Notes under the pieces: model-generated
Database searches by the model: none
The model's input: the letters and a program-made list of their open reading frames with translations, nothing else
What the model was told of the DNA's origin: nothing
In this document: piece by piece, positions 43,414-52,981 of the stretch
Position numbering within the stretch: the stretch's first letter is position 1
How the letters are laid out: each line of letters begins with the position of its first letter
NCBI GenBank assembly: GCA_009926305.1
Contig: RFPC01000007.1
Span: 1-59,006 of the forward strand
Length of the DNA: 59,006 nucleotides
Reading direction: 5' to 3'
Source: a bacterium
Lineage (GTDB): Bacteria; Bdellovibrionota_C; UBA2361; RFPC01
Program-made: the position numbers and the translations under genes

Positions 43414-44727
43414 TTATTGTTGAGAACGCTCAACAAAAAATTTGTCTAATTGGCTACTGAATAGCTCAGCGACGACTTGCTCCGATACGGGAAACAATCC
43501 ATCAGGATTAGTAGGATCCAGAACAGCTGCAAACTGTCTTGCGAGCTCTACTGCCCCTCTATTCAAACAAGAGCGAATCAGTGCTAGTGATAGTATCGGA
43601 TATTCGGGATAGTAGGAGATAGCTTTCTTAAGAAGCGTTTCTCCAGAGTCATCGCTTAAGGTCATATCAGCTAAAAGACAGGTAAAAGCAAATACACATG
43701 CACTCACCTCATCAAGCGGCTCTCGTTTATCTACAATGCGTTCAGCGCTCTGTAATCCTTTCTCCAGACACCGTGAAATTAGTTGACTGCTAGTACGATT
43801 TGAACGACACACAATCCCAAAATAATTATGAAGCCATCCAACTCTACTCCTCGGCTTTGATTTCTGACATTGTAATGTCTCAAAAATACTGATTAAGCGT
43901 TTTGCGCGATGGATGGGCAGATGCATCTCAAGTATTTTTTCTCGGCCAGCAGCTCCAATCCTTCGAGCTTCATCTTTATGCTTGAGAAAATAGCGGATTT
44001 TCTCAGCAGCTTCCTCGACATTTCCCTTTTCATAGGTAATCAGGTGGGTTCCATCTTCAAAGAGCTCAGGAAGACCATTTTCCGTCCGCTCAGTAAGCAA
44101 CAAAGCTCCAGACATCATCGCTTCAAAAACCCTGAAATTGACATCTTTCTTCACGGTCTGATTGATTACAATCTCTGACTGGGGGAACATCGTTTGCCAG
44201 CTTCCAGGTTGGCATACTATCTCTACTTCCTTTTGTAACTTCTCAAAAAAGTCACAACGCTCAGCATTTAAGTAAGGTTCCAGAGTTCCAATAAAAACTG
44301 CTCCATACTCCTTTGTTTCACAAGGCTCTACGTAATCACTAGCCCAAAGAGGCATCCAATCTACCGATGAATCCGAGATACTTTGTATTTCGGGTATGAA
44401 ATCTTTCTGAGCCACCAGAACTTTATCAAAGATTCTGCCCAGATTTCCGTGGAGAGAGGAGTGATGGTGAGTATCTATTGATAAAAAGACTGTTGGGATA
44501 CCACATTCTGGAAATCCCTCCACATAAAATGGCGCGCTATCATCATGAATTAAGATTATATCTGGCGTCCAGCCATTCAGATAATCTGCAATGACTTCAT
44601 CAATATGAATAAAAGGTTCAGCTAGGTTCACATCGGTATGAGCCTTCAGCCCAATACTTCGGACATCATGACCTAAGCTTCGGAACTCATCACAGAACCA
44701 ATTCTGGCTAAAGACAAGAATCTTCAT
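43414..44727 (-). CDS. CgeB-like glycosyltransferase
   Basis: GT-B fold of the CgeB/DUF3880 type: N-terminal MKILVFSQNWFCDEFRSLGH, middle DIILIHDDSAPFYVEGF and IPTVFLSIDTHHHSSLHG, then the acceptor/nucleotide half with VNFRVFEAMMSGALLLTERT. The last ~120 residues are a helical tail. The ATG at 44727 is preferred over an in-frame TTG at 44784, which would overlap the upstream gene by 44 bases. Last gene of the reverse-strand glycosylation cluster. Confidence 0.85.
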   Translation of the reverse strand: MKILVFSQNWFCDEFRSLGHDVRSIGLKAHTDVNLAEPFIHIDEVIADYLNGWTPDIILIHDDSAPFYVEGFPECGIPTVFLSIDTHHHSSLHGNLGRIFDKVLVAQKDFIPEIQSISDSSVDWMPLWASDYVEPCETKEYGAVFIGTLEPYLNAERCDFFEKLQKEVEIVCQPGSWQTMFPQSEIVINQTVKKDVNFRVFEAMMSGALLLTERTENGLPELFEDGTHLITYEKGNVEEAAEKIRYFLKHKDEARRIGAAGREKILEMHLPIHRAKRLISIFETLQCQKSKPRSRVGWLHNYFGIVCRSNRTSSQLISRCLEKGLQSAERIVDKREPLDEVSACVFAFTCLLADMTLSDDSGETLLKKAISYYPEYPILSLALIRSCLNRGAVELARQFAAVLDPTNPDGLFPVSEQVVAELFSSQLDKFFVERSQQ

Positions 44728-44740
44728 GGCAGAAAACCGA

Positions 44741-47362
44741 CTAAGAAGATATCTCCCCAGAGACTGCACTCTCTGGCGAAACAATAAGATCTCGTAACTC
44801 TATGGCTCGTTCATGTTGTGGAGAGAAAATGAGTATTTTCTGTACCTCGAGAAGCGCTTCCTCCATTCTTTGTTGTGCATAGAGACAACCAGCATAAGAG
44901 TACACCATGTCAAGATCCGCTGGGTGAAGCTCAAGATAACCTTCGAGACGTCGCTCTAGCGTTTTCAGATCTCCCCTGTCATAACATAACTGCATCATTC
45001 CATATAACGCATTGAGATTCTCTGAATTTTCATCAAGAGCCTGGCTATACCAATGCCACGCAAGGTCCATGTCTTTTCTAAAGTATGCACACAACCCGAG
45101 GCCTGTCATCGCCGTATCACAACGAGCGTCTGATTGAAGTGCCTTTTGAAAGAGTTCTTGGGCAGATTGCAGCTCATTGTAACTGGCAGCAATAGCGGCG
45201 ATTCCACAAAGTGCTCTAGAGCAGCTCGCATCAAGCGCATGATATCGCTCAAATATTGCTTTTGCTTGCTCTCGCTCACCGGTGACTGCTAACAACTCTG
45301 CATGTAGCAACTCCGAACTCTTACGCTGTGCATCGTTCAAGACGCTGCGTTCTAAAAGCTCTGAAGTTCCTTCAAGGGCCTCTTGATAGGACTTGCGATG
45401 CTTTAACTCCTCAAGCTCAGACACCCGAACATCAATACTATCAAATGCCATTGCAGCGCTCGTTGAACTTGTCTCTTCAACAATTTGATTTTTCAGTGAT
45501 ACTGTGGGCTCGCTCTTATTGAATCCTTGCGGTTCGCTATTCCTTATCTCAGAGGTAGTCTGATTCATACCTGAAGTATTTGTCTCAACACGTTGAGCAG
45601 AGAGCTTTGCCTCCACTGCCTCTTCAATCATCTGCTTGAGCTTTTTGTAGCCCTCATTAAAAGGAGCAGCAACGAGCAACCTCTCCGTCTCTTCCATTGC
45701 TTCTCCATACTTTGCTTGCCTGAACAGACAGCCAGCGAGACAATAGCGCATTTCGCAATTTTCCGAGTCATTTCTCACTGCTTGGCGTAATACCCGCTCT
45801 AGGTCAGTATACTTTTCTAAAGAATATGAACAGTCGATTAGCTGAAGAATTGCGAGCATATCCATTGGGTCGCGCGCGAGAATATCCAGGAAGCAACCGT
45901 AGGCTGCTTCCTTATTTCCTTCCATCATAAAGCACATTCCAATACCAGACTGTGCTTTTATATCTGATGGATCTATCGCTGTTGCACGAGTGAAGTATTC
46001 TTTCGCTTCTTGGACTTTTTCTTCAGCGAGATATACTGCAGCACGATTACATAAAACCCGGAGCGCATTCGGATTCATTGCCTCAGCCTTGGCGAGTAAG
46101 GTGTGGGCTTTCTCGAAGTCTCGCTCACGAGCAGCTTCAAAGCCTTCTTGCGACAGCTGTTCGAAGTTCTGGTCAGAATTTGATAGAGTCGTTGTCGATT
46201 GATTTAGCCCTTGAGTAATTCTGATTGAACTCGGTTCTGTTGCGAAGATCTTTCTCTGTAGAACTGTTTCATATACTTCAATTGTCTTTTTGGTTGCCTC
46301 GCTCCATGAAAATGTACGCACTCGCTCCGCTAATTCATGACGGATCGGGCTATAGTAAGCTGCAAGAACTGCATTCCTAACAGAGTCAACATCTCCTGGC
46401 TTACAGTAGAAGCCATGCTCACCAAGATAATCACGCGTTGTTCCCGTATCGGCCGCAACAATATTACATCCCTTGTTGGCAGCTTCGAGAGATACAAGTC
46501 CTGGAAGCTCATACCAACTTGGTAGAGCATGAACTCGTGCTGCGGCATACGCTGAAAGAAGCATCTCAGGAGAAATTCGATCAAGAACAAGAGTCTCTCC
46601 TGCCCGCTTAAACTCTCTCACTGCTTTTGCATACTCAGGCTGGTAGGAGAATCCTCCGCCTGCAAAAACTACTGGAAGAGTCGAACCCTCAAGAGCAAGT
46701 TGAAGCATCAACTGGTTCTTTCTTGATTCAAGTCTTCCGACACAAAGAATAAAATCTTTTAAGCCATACTCTCGAACAAATAGGCTCTCATCTGCATCTG
46801 CTTGAATTTCGTAACCAACGGGGACAATGGAAATAGGTGCATGATTTGGATACGTGCGTGTGACCACCCTCTGTTCGCCGGCACCGTTCACAATCAGATG
46901 TGCGGCATTGCTCGCACTCCATGCATTCTGAAACGGGAGAGAATTTTGAGCATGTTCAAACCGAAGAAGGTTCTCATTTAACCATTCTTTGTTCTGACCC
47001 GTGAATACATAATCAATCAATGTTTCTGCAAGAACAGCAGACTGAGTACTAAACTGTGGGATGTCTTCACAAAGAGTTGTAACAACAAAAGGCACTCCCG
47101 CACCCTTTACAAACTTACCGCAGGTCTCAACCATTTGAGGAATAGCAAAATTCAGGATGTGAACAAGATCGTAATCCGCAGGATTTTTCTCGGCCTTTAA
47201 GTCGACGTCAACATGAATACCATAACTACGCAGCCCTTCAACGAGCTGCTCAACTACTACGGTATCACCTCCACGCTGGGTGAACATGTTACTTCGGTTC
47301 TGAATTAAGATTCGACACGAAGACGTTGTCTTGAGTTGTTGGCTATCTTTCCCGTTACTCAC
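44741..47362 (-). CDS. Family 4 glycosyltransferase fused to TPR repeats (873 aa)
   Basis: The GT4 domain covers residues ~15-390: MFTQRGGDTVVVEQLVEGL, then FILCVGRLESRKNQLMLQLA and SWYELPGLVSLEAANKGCNI. Residues ~400-860 hold two blocks of TPR-like repeats split by a Ser/Thr-rich linker near 600-640. TPR-fused glycosyltransferases often act on protein acceptors held by the repeats, which would fit protein (for example flagellin) glycosylation; not proven here. The GTG at 47362 follows AAGGAG at good spacing. Confidence 0.9.
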   Translation of the reverse strand: MSNGKDSQQLKTTSSCRILIQNRSNMFTQRGGDTVVVEQLVEGLRSYGIHVDVDLKAEKNPADYDLVHILNFAIPQMVETCGKFVKGAGVPFVVTTLCEDIPQFSTQSAVLAETLIDYVFTGQNKEWLNENLLRFEHAQNSLPFQNAWSASNAAHLIVNGAGEQRVVTRTYPNHAPISIVPVGYEIQADADESLFVREYGLKDFILCVGRLESRKNQLMLQLALEGSTLPVVFAGGGFSYQPEYAKAVREFKRAGETLVLDRISPEMLLSAYAAARVHALPSWYELPGLVSLEAANKGCNIVAADTGTTRDYLGEHGFYCKPGDVDSVRNAVLAAYYSPIRHELAERVRTFSWSEATKKTIEVYETVLQRKIFATEPSSIRITQGLNQSTTTLSNSDQNFEQLSQEGFEAARERDFEKAHTLLAKAEAMNPNALRVLCNRAAVYLAEEKVQEAKEYFTRATAIDPSDIKAQSGIGMCFMMEGNKEAAYGCFLDILARDPMDMLAILQLIDCSYSLEKYTDLERVLRQAVRNDSENCEMRYCLAGCLFRQAKYGEAMEETERLLVAAPFNEGYKKLKQMIEEAVEAKLSAQRVETNTSGMNQTTSEIRNSEPQGFNKSEPTVSLKNQIVEETSSTSAAMAFDSIDVRVSELEELKHRKSYQEALEGTSELLERSVLNDAQRKSSELLHAELLAVTGEREQAKAIFERYHALDASCSRALCGIAAIAASYNELQSAQELFQKALQSDARCDTAMTGLGLCAYFRKDMDLAWHWYSQALDENSENLNALYGMMQLCYDRGDLKTLERRLEGYLELHPADLDMVYSYAGCLYAQQRMEEALLEVQKILIFSPQHERAIELRDLIVSPESAVSGEISS

Positions 47363-47727
47363 TTCTCACTCCTTTTTCTGCTCTCTTTCTACCGTCAGAT
47401 TTCCATCAGTCTGAGACCCTGATACAAAGAGGCCATCTGGTAAGGTATTCACATAACACACTGCTTACACTACATCTTTATGCATTCATCCCCCTAGTAA
47501 GTTCTCCGTACAGGGGATGCCACACACTATAAGATGCAAAAGCCATGCTAACTTTTTCGCTTGAAGAGATTTCTTCTATGAAAAAATGGGGCCTACACAT
47601 GAGGAATTCCGTTGCATGTCAAAGCAATGACGCGCCATCAGAATCTACGAGACAGTAACGTCTCAGCCTAGCGTATACTATGAACGTTAAAATGTGAGTA
47701 AAGAACTCAACAAACTCAGCTAAACAC
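47363..47727. other. Intergenic gap, probable promoter region
   Basis: About 365 bases between two same-direction genes of the glycosylation cluster hold no convincing gene or RNA. The gap likely contains the promoter of the GT4-TPR gene and splits the cluster into two transcription units. No specific -10/-35 pair stands out. Confidence 0.5.
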
Positions 47728-48315
47728 CTACTTGGCGTAAAAGCCCTTACATCGCTCGACAAGCGTCTCGAGCTGCGGCTCTAGCTTTTGTTCAAGAGAC
47801 TCTCCGAGCGCCCACCAAGACTGATAGAGTTGTTGCTGACAAATAGATTTACATGTTTCAGAGATCTCATTTACTTCCTCAGTAAGATCGAAGGCTATGC
47901 GATTTTCCTCTGGGAGAAGCTCGACCAGAGTTCCGTACCACTGGAAAAATGCTTGCAGTGCTTGAACAGCTTCAACAAGTTGCTTATTACCTTCTACTGA
48001 CTGACCACTCTGAAACTTTCCGCGCGCACCTCGAAATTCCAACAAGCAGCTCTGTACAATCTGGTCCGAACGAACTAACCGCTCAAAAACGAATTCATGC
48101 TGGTTACCTGTTTCAACTTCAATAAGTGCCGTATCCAGCGTATTCATGGAACGAGACCAGTCGCTATCTTCGAATTGCTCTCCGTTCAAGAGTATAGAAG
48201 TAATCATGTGCTCAGGATCGATTACTGACTTAATCAGCTCGACGACTTCTGCCATCTGTCCACAGTTATTTGCTTGGATAGGTGCTGTTTCACCGTTAAT
48301 CTGAACTGAAACCAT
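47728..48315 (-). CDS. Hypothetical protein of the glycosylation cluster (195 aa)
   Basis: Not recognised. Residues ~1-75 alternate short strands and one helix (MVSVQINGETAPIQANNCGQ, ITSILLNGEQFEDSDW), which would fit a small beta-grasp-like domain. Residues ~80-195 are helical (LVEAVQALQAFFQWYGTLVE, EEVNEISETCKSICQQQLYQ). No signal peptide. It starts 31 bases after the GT9 stop, so it is co-transcribed with the glycosyltransferases. A chaperone or adaptor for the glycosylated protein is one possibility. Confidence 0.65.
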   Translation of the reverse strand: MVSVQINGETAPIQANNCGQMAEVVELIKSVIDPEHMITSILLNGEQFEDSDWSRSMNTLDTALIEVETGNQHEFVFERLVRSDQIVQSCLLEFRGARGKFQSGQSVEGNKQLVEAVQALQAFFQWYGTLVELLPEENRIAFDLTEEVNEISETCKSICQQQLYQSWWALGESLEQKLEPQLETLVERCKGFYAK

Positions 48316-48346
48316 CGCTCTTAAACTCCCGTAAGAAATCTACTTC

Positions 48347-50008
48347 TTATTGCACGTTATTCGATAAAGCTTGTGTATAATATCTTTGAAGCTTACCAGT
48401 GCGTCTCTCTAAGGCCTGGTATACTCCCATCATTTGAGATGCAAGTTCCTCGGCATCGGTTCCCAGAATATTTTCTTTGCCAAATATAAACATTCTCGTG
48501 ATTGGTCCAAGATGTGGGTAATAAAACCCTATTTGCTCTATTTCTCTGTCTAATTCTTGAAGTTCTTCACTTTTTTCGCCTAAAGAGGCTGCTGGAGCAT
48601 TTCTATCAAGAATGAGAGCCTGCAATTCGCCCAACAGTTCTTGCCCAGCTCTTGCTGTCTCAGCAACTATCTCAAGACCTTCTATTGGAGACCCAGTGAT
48701 GATTGGCAACTTACTCCGTGGAGACTCTTCAAAGGAGTAACCCCCGAGATCGTCGAGCCATAATTTCCGGTAGGCCGCCCGAAATTGCTCCATAGCTGAA
48801 TTCTCAATGCGATTAAGAGGCTCTAGATCATAGAAACCGAACTCATCAAAACAGGTTCGATAGATAACTGCTCCGCGATAATCACGAAGTGTTATAGGAA
48901 GCTCGCTGCAATCACCCTGTACTCGCAACATCGCGAGCTCTGCTAATACCTCTGGTGAAATGGTATCGTGACATTCTGGTTGCGAACATGGCTTGTTAGG
49001 ATTACACGGTCCGCATCCAATGACTGGCTGAAGAACAATATTGCCCTCCGCATAGGGGCCCGTTTCATAGCCAAATGCTGAGGCAAGAAACATTGAAATG
49101 ACAGGAGTACCAACCGCAACACTCATGTGCATTGGTCCAGTATCTCCCGTGATCAATAAATCACTCATCGAAAGAAATGCTGCTAGCTCATCAATACCTG
49201 TTTCTCCTGCGACAGAAAAAACGCGCGGTGATGTAACCTGTTGCATAATTGGATCAATGATATTGAGCTCTTTTTTCGTGCCTGTCAGTAAGACTCTACA
49301 GTTATACCTTGATGTCAAGATTTCAATAAGCTGGACAAACTTCTCTGGCTGCCACTGGCGCTTGCGTTGACTCGCTCCTGCTTGAAGCATCACCATCGGC
49401 CCATCTTGTGGGAACTCCATTTCTGTAAGCATCTGTGAAGCACGCTCCTTTGCTTCCTCTTTGATATCGATGAGCAGAGAGCGTGGGTGTTCTTCTACGT
49501 CTGCAGAGCAGCGGAATACATCAACCAGGTTAAGCGAATTATACTGTCGATTCTGGTGAAAAACAGAAGTTGCAAACAACTGTGCCCACTCAGATTCTAT
49601 AACTCGGTGACCTTCTGCATCTGCTGCCCATCCACCTTTCCGCTCAATTCCAACGAGGTGCAAAAGAAGTGCTGTATAGGCTGAAGACGACATATTCAAA
49701 GCATAGTCGAAATTTCGGGAACGCAAATCATCTACAAATTCCGAAACATACTCATATGCATCGATCATCCCCTCTTTCTCGCGAGCCAGTGCTCTCACTG
49801 CCATACTGAGATCTATAGAGAGCACCTCATCCACATACGGGATAGAGTGACAGACAGATTCAAACTGTTTCTCGACAAGGACCGTGATTTTACAATCAGG
49901 ATTTTCTTTTTTAATCCCCGCAATCGTAGGGGTTGCCTGCAGCATATCTCCGAGTCTCGTGATGTTGACAAGAAGTACATTTGATTTCTTTGGGTGCCGC
50001 TTTTTCAT
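48347..50008 (-). CDS. Family 9 (heptosyltransferase-like) glycosyltransferase
   Basis: GT9 features: NVLLVNITRLGDMLQATPTI at the N-terminus, VMLQAGASQRKRQWQPEKFV and the donor-binding LLITGDTGPMHMSVAVGTPV. A Cys-rich stretch, CGPCNPNKPCSQPECHD, follows, as in some GT9 proteins. The C-terminal ~200 residues are helical and not assigned. It lies 34 bases downstream of the methyltransferase/CgeB-like gene. Probably transfers heptose or a related sugar to LPS or a protein. Confidence 0.9.
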   Translation of the reverse strand: MKKRHPKKSNVLLVNITRLGDMLQATPTIAGIKKENPDCKITVLVEKQFESVCHSIPYVDEVLSIDLSMAVRALAREKEGMIDAYEYVSEFVDDLRSRNFDYALNMSSSAYTALLLHLVGIERKGGWAADAEGHRVIESEWAQLFATSVFHQNRQYNSLNLVDVFRCSADVEEHPRSLLIDIKEEAKERASQMLTEMEFPQDGPMVMLQAGASQRKRQWQPEKFVQLIEILTSRYNCRVLLTGTKKELNIIDPIMQQVTSPRVFSVAGETGIDELAAFLSMSDLLITGDTGPMHMSVAVGTPVISMFLASAFGYETGPYAEGNIVLQPVIGCGPCNPNKPCSQPECHDTISPEVLAELAMLRVQGDCSELPITLRDYRGAVIYRTCFDEFGFYDLEPLNRIENSAMEQFRAAYRKLWLDDLGGYSFEESPRSKLPIITGSPIEGLEIVAETARAGQELLGELQALILDRNAPAASLGEKSEELQELDREIEQIGFYYPHLGPITRMFIFGKENILGTDAEELASQMMGVYQALERRTGKLQRYYTQALSNNVQ

Positions 50009-50042
50009 TTTACCTATTCCTGCACTTTCACCAATTGATTCA

Positions 50043-52847
50043 CTAAGATTTTACCCTTCCATGTTCCTTCATCCGGATCATTTGCTTCCGTATGTGGAAT
50101 AGGAACAAGAGCTTTTGTTCTGTTTCTGTCAGGTTTCCCTCACCAGTAACGATATCAGCCACCAATCCATCAAGGTTAGCATCTTCTCCGCGGCGATAGG
50201 CTATTTCACACCGTTCTTTCAACTCGGGATGCGGCTCTGCACGCTCGATTACTCGCTTCCATGGCGACTCACCAATCCGTTTTCGCAACTGCGAATACCG
50301 TGAGCTATAAATTATCGAGAGCATTTCAGTAATACGATGTTGATAAGTATGCTCTCTTAAGACTCGCGCACGGGCCTTCTCGATAAATGGTTGTCGTGCC
50401 TCGGGGTGAGCAAGATAGTACTCTATTTTTTCAATCAGCTCTTTCCGAGATTCAAACGTTTCTACCTCTTCACCTGGTGTAAATACCTCACTAAGCAGGC
50501 TACGTTTATCGACTAATTGAAATGCACCACATGCAGCCAACTCAAATGTTCGAGGATTTATAAAATCACCAGCAGGATCAACTCCATCCCGCTCAGTTGA
50601 AGAATGGAGATTAAGATTGATAGAAGTGGAGTTAAAAATCTTAACATATTCTTGCGGCTTTAAACGCCTTCCCTCTTCCTGCACCATTCGATCAAAAGGC
50701 TTACACTCTGGCCACTCAGTGCCCCAAAGCTTGATAGGTAAACCGCTCAGGGAAGCGAACATCTGCTGTCGATTGTGATATCCTGCTCCTACAAAAGAAA
50801 CAGGTGAGCCCCACCGCTCTCGCTCTTCGGCACTCAGTTGAAGAGGAAGATGCACTGCCGGATCTGCCGCAGTTGGAAGATAGTGAACCTCGCCTGCACC
50901 AGCAGCCTTAATAGCTTCAATGCACTCGCCTCTCTGAATTGTAAAAACAAAATCATAGTGCTTTGCGAGAAACTTCCAGGCTGGAAAGCGGAGATAATCT
51001 TCTACGAACCACAGTACCGTAATAACTCCTCGTGAACGGAGCTCTTCCAAAGTTTTTACGGTGATTGGTGCTTGCGCCATGCAGATCAGAATGTCCATCG
51101 GCTTCTCATTGGCGATTTCACTCACCATATCCGATAGGTTTTCTGAAAACTTTCCTCTTAATAATCTTTGGCGCATATCGTCAAAGACTAAATCAGAGAT
51201 GCCGTTAAAACCGGTTGCAAATGGACTCATATCGATACTACGAACTCTCTGGTGCAGCTGAGAAAGTGCGTGAACGGTATAACCAAGAATCGGAAGCGTA
51301 CCTCCCATCATGGGACCCAGCACAGAAATATTGGGAGAGAGAAGCCCTATTCCTTTGGACTTGAAAAAGCTCGTCTTCGTCTGTGAAGCTTGCTCTGGAT
51401 AGAGGTTTGCCGTCTGGGGTCTGAGAAGAATCTCACTTTTTCCATCGCATGAGAAGTCAACACTCTCAGCACCAAGAAGCAGTCCCTCAAGCCGCTCAAG
51501 TAATGGAGCACAATCTCTGGAAGACAGTGTTGCCCGCAGTACTGCAAGAGACGGTTCGATCGCCGTTAATTTCGCCTCAGGTCTCTTTTCCAATAGCGTC
51601 TCTAAGTGATGTCCGCCAGCAAACCCAAAAACGAAGAGATTGTCAGCATCTCGCACTTCGGGAACTTGCAACTGTGCTTTGGTCCAGTTTACTGCGGCAC
51701 GAACAGGTGCAGTAGGATGATCAAGCACCTGTCCATTTTCAACAAGCACTATTCCCTCTTCGGTATCACGCACTTCAACTGATTGAGATGACGTATCACC
51801 AAATGAAGTAATTTGACGATACGCCTCTGGAAATCGTTTTTGAATAATCGCAATATTTCTCTGAAAGATATCGCTATCATTATTATTATCAGGCTCAGGG
51901 GTGAGCACTTGCTTCTTTTTAGCCTCAAGAGCTTCAATCATTCCTACAATTCGATCTAACAGATCTTGAATATCGAGATTTATGGATTTTGCATGAGCGA
52001 CTGCAAAATTCAATGTTTCACGAGCTCTTTCGACATCTCCGCACTCGGCAAGCTCTCTGGCATAATTCAGTGACATCCAACACTCAACTTCCAGACCAGT
52101 AATAGCATCAGCAGTTTGTGGCTCTCCATCTGGCAACAAAAGCTTTCCAACTTGAGTGTAATCGCTCGTCGGCTCGCTAATTTTCCGGAATGAGCCGATC
52201 TTGGCAAAAATACCCGCTTCTTCAAATGAGACTTCGAAAGGAAGTTTTAATTCATCAATCCACTCAACGGTAAATCCTGCAGCAGCAATTGCTTTTCGAA
52301 AGTTCTCTTCATCAAAACATCGCAAATGAAGAGTGTCATCGCTTGTTACTCGCTGCTCTTTACCAAGATATATCTGTAACCTTACAAGACCGCCATCTTT
52401 AAGAACTCTATTTGCCTCTAGCAGATATCGAGAAAAAATCTCTAAGGGTGTACTTGTAATCGCAGCAAAGCTGTAAACCACATCAACGGACTGAGAGGAG
52501 ATCTGAGAGAGTGAATAGCCATCTCCTGCAACCAGCTCCAGATGAGAATGCGATCCAACAAGGGATGTAGCTCTTTCCAGGGCGACTGATGAGATATCGA
52601 GACCGATAACTTTTTGATAATGATCAATAGCAGATTTCAAAAGGCGGCCAACACCGCATCCGATCTCGAGAATTGTTTTATCTGAAGTATCTTCAATATC
52701 ACGGGTAATGATATTAAAATCTCGCTCTCCAGTTTCCCACATCACCTGATCGCTTTGGTATCCATCGCTCATCCAAAAGCGATAGTCATGAGCGATTCGT
52801 CTATCCCAGTCTGCTCTCATTCGAGAAGCGAGTTCTCTTTCATTCAT
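50043..52847 (-). CDS. Methyltransferase/CgeB-like glycosyltransferase fusion (934 aa)
   Basis: Residues ~40-200 form a class I methyltransferase (ILEIGCGVGRLLKSAIDHYQ, VVYSFAAITS). Residues ~400-500 (LFVFGFAGGHHLETLLEKRP, AIEPSLAVLRATL) resemble the N-terminal part of Maf/DUF115 motility accessory proteins. Residues ~520-880 are CgeB-like (GAGYHNRQQMFASLSGLPIK, INPRTFELAACGAFQLVDKR, YLAHPEARQPFIEKARARVL). A single chain that could both methylate and transfer a sugar. The Maf-like segment is the best hint that the cluster serves flagellin, but it is read by eye only. First gene of the cluster. Confidence 0.85.
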   Translation of the reverse strand: MNERELASRMRADWDRRIAHDYRFWMSDGYQSDQVMWETGERDFNIITRDIEDTSDKTILEIGCGVGRLLKSAIDHYQKVIGLDISSVALERATSLVGSHSHLELVAGDGYSLSQISSQSVDVVYSFAAITSTPLEIFSRYLLEANRVLKDGGLVRLQIYLGKEQRVTSDDTLHLRCFDEENFRKAIAAAGFTVEWIDELKLPFEVSFEEAGIFAKIGSFRKISEPTSDYTQVGKLLLPDGEPQTADAITGLEVECWMSLNYARELAECGDVERARETLNFAVAHAKSINLDIQDLLDRIVGMIEALEAKKKQVLTPEPDNNNDSDIFQRNIAIIQKRFPEAYRQITSFGDTSSQSVEVRDTEEGIVLVENGQVLDHPTAPVRAAVNWTKAQLQVPEVRDADNLFVFGFAGGHHLETLLEKRPEAKLTAIEPSLAVLRATLSSRDCAPLLERLEGLLLGAESVDFSCDGKSEILLRPQTANLYPEQASQTKTSFFKSKGIGLLSPNISVLGPMMGGTLPILGYTVHALSQLHQRVRSIDMSPFATGFNGISDLVFDDMRQRLLRGKFSENLSDMVSEIANEKPMDILICMAQAPITVKTLEELRSRGVITVLWFVEDYLRFPAWKFLAKHYDFVFTIQRGECIEAIKAAGAGEVHYLPTAADPAVHLPLQLSAEERERWGSPVSFVGAGYHNRQQMFASLSGLPIKLWGTEWPECKPFDRMVQEEGRRLKPQEYVKIFNSTSINLNLHSSTERDGVDPAGDFINPRTFELAACGAFQLVDKRSLLSEVFTPGEEVETFESRKELIEKIEYYLAHPEARQPFIEKARARVLREHTYQHRITEMLSIIYSSRYSQLRKRIGESPWKRVIERAEPHPELKERCEIAYRRGEDANLDGLVADIVTGEGNLTETEQKLLFLFHIRKQMIRMKEHGRVKS

Positions 52848-52981
52848 ACAAGTCTCTTCTTTATTTCACCTGCTTCACACGTATTCACCGTGCCTCTTTT
52901 TTGATGTTCAGATTCATCAGACTGGTTCAGAGACATGCTGAAACAGTTGAGACACCAGAGAATTGTCAATATATCCACTAA

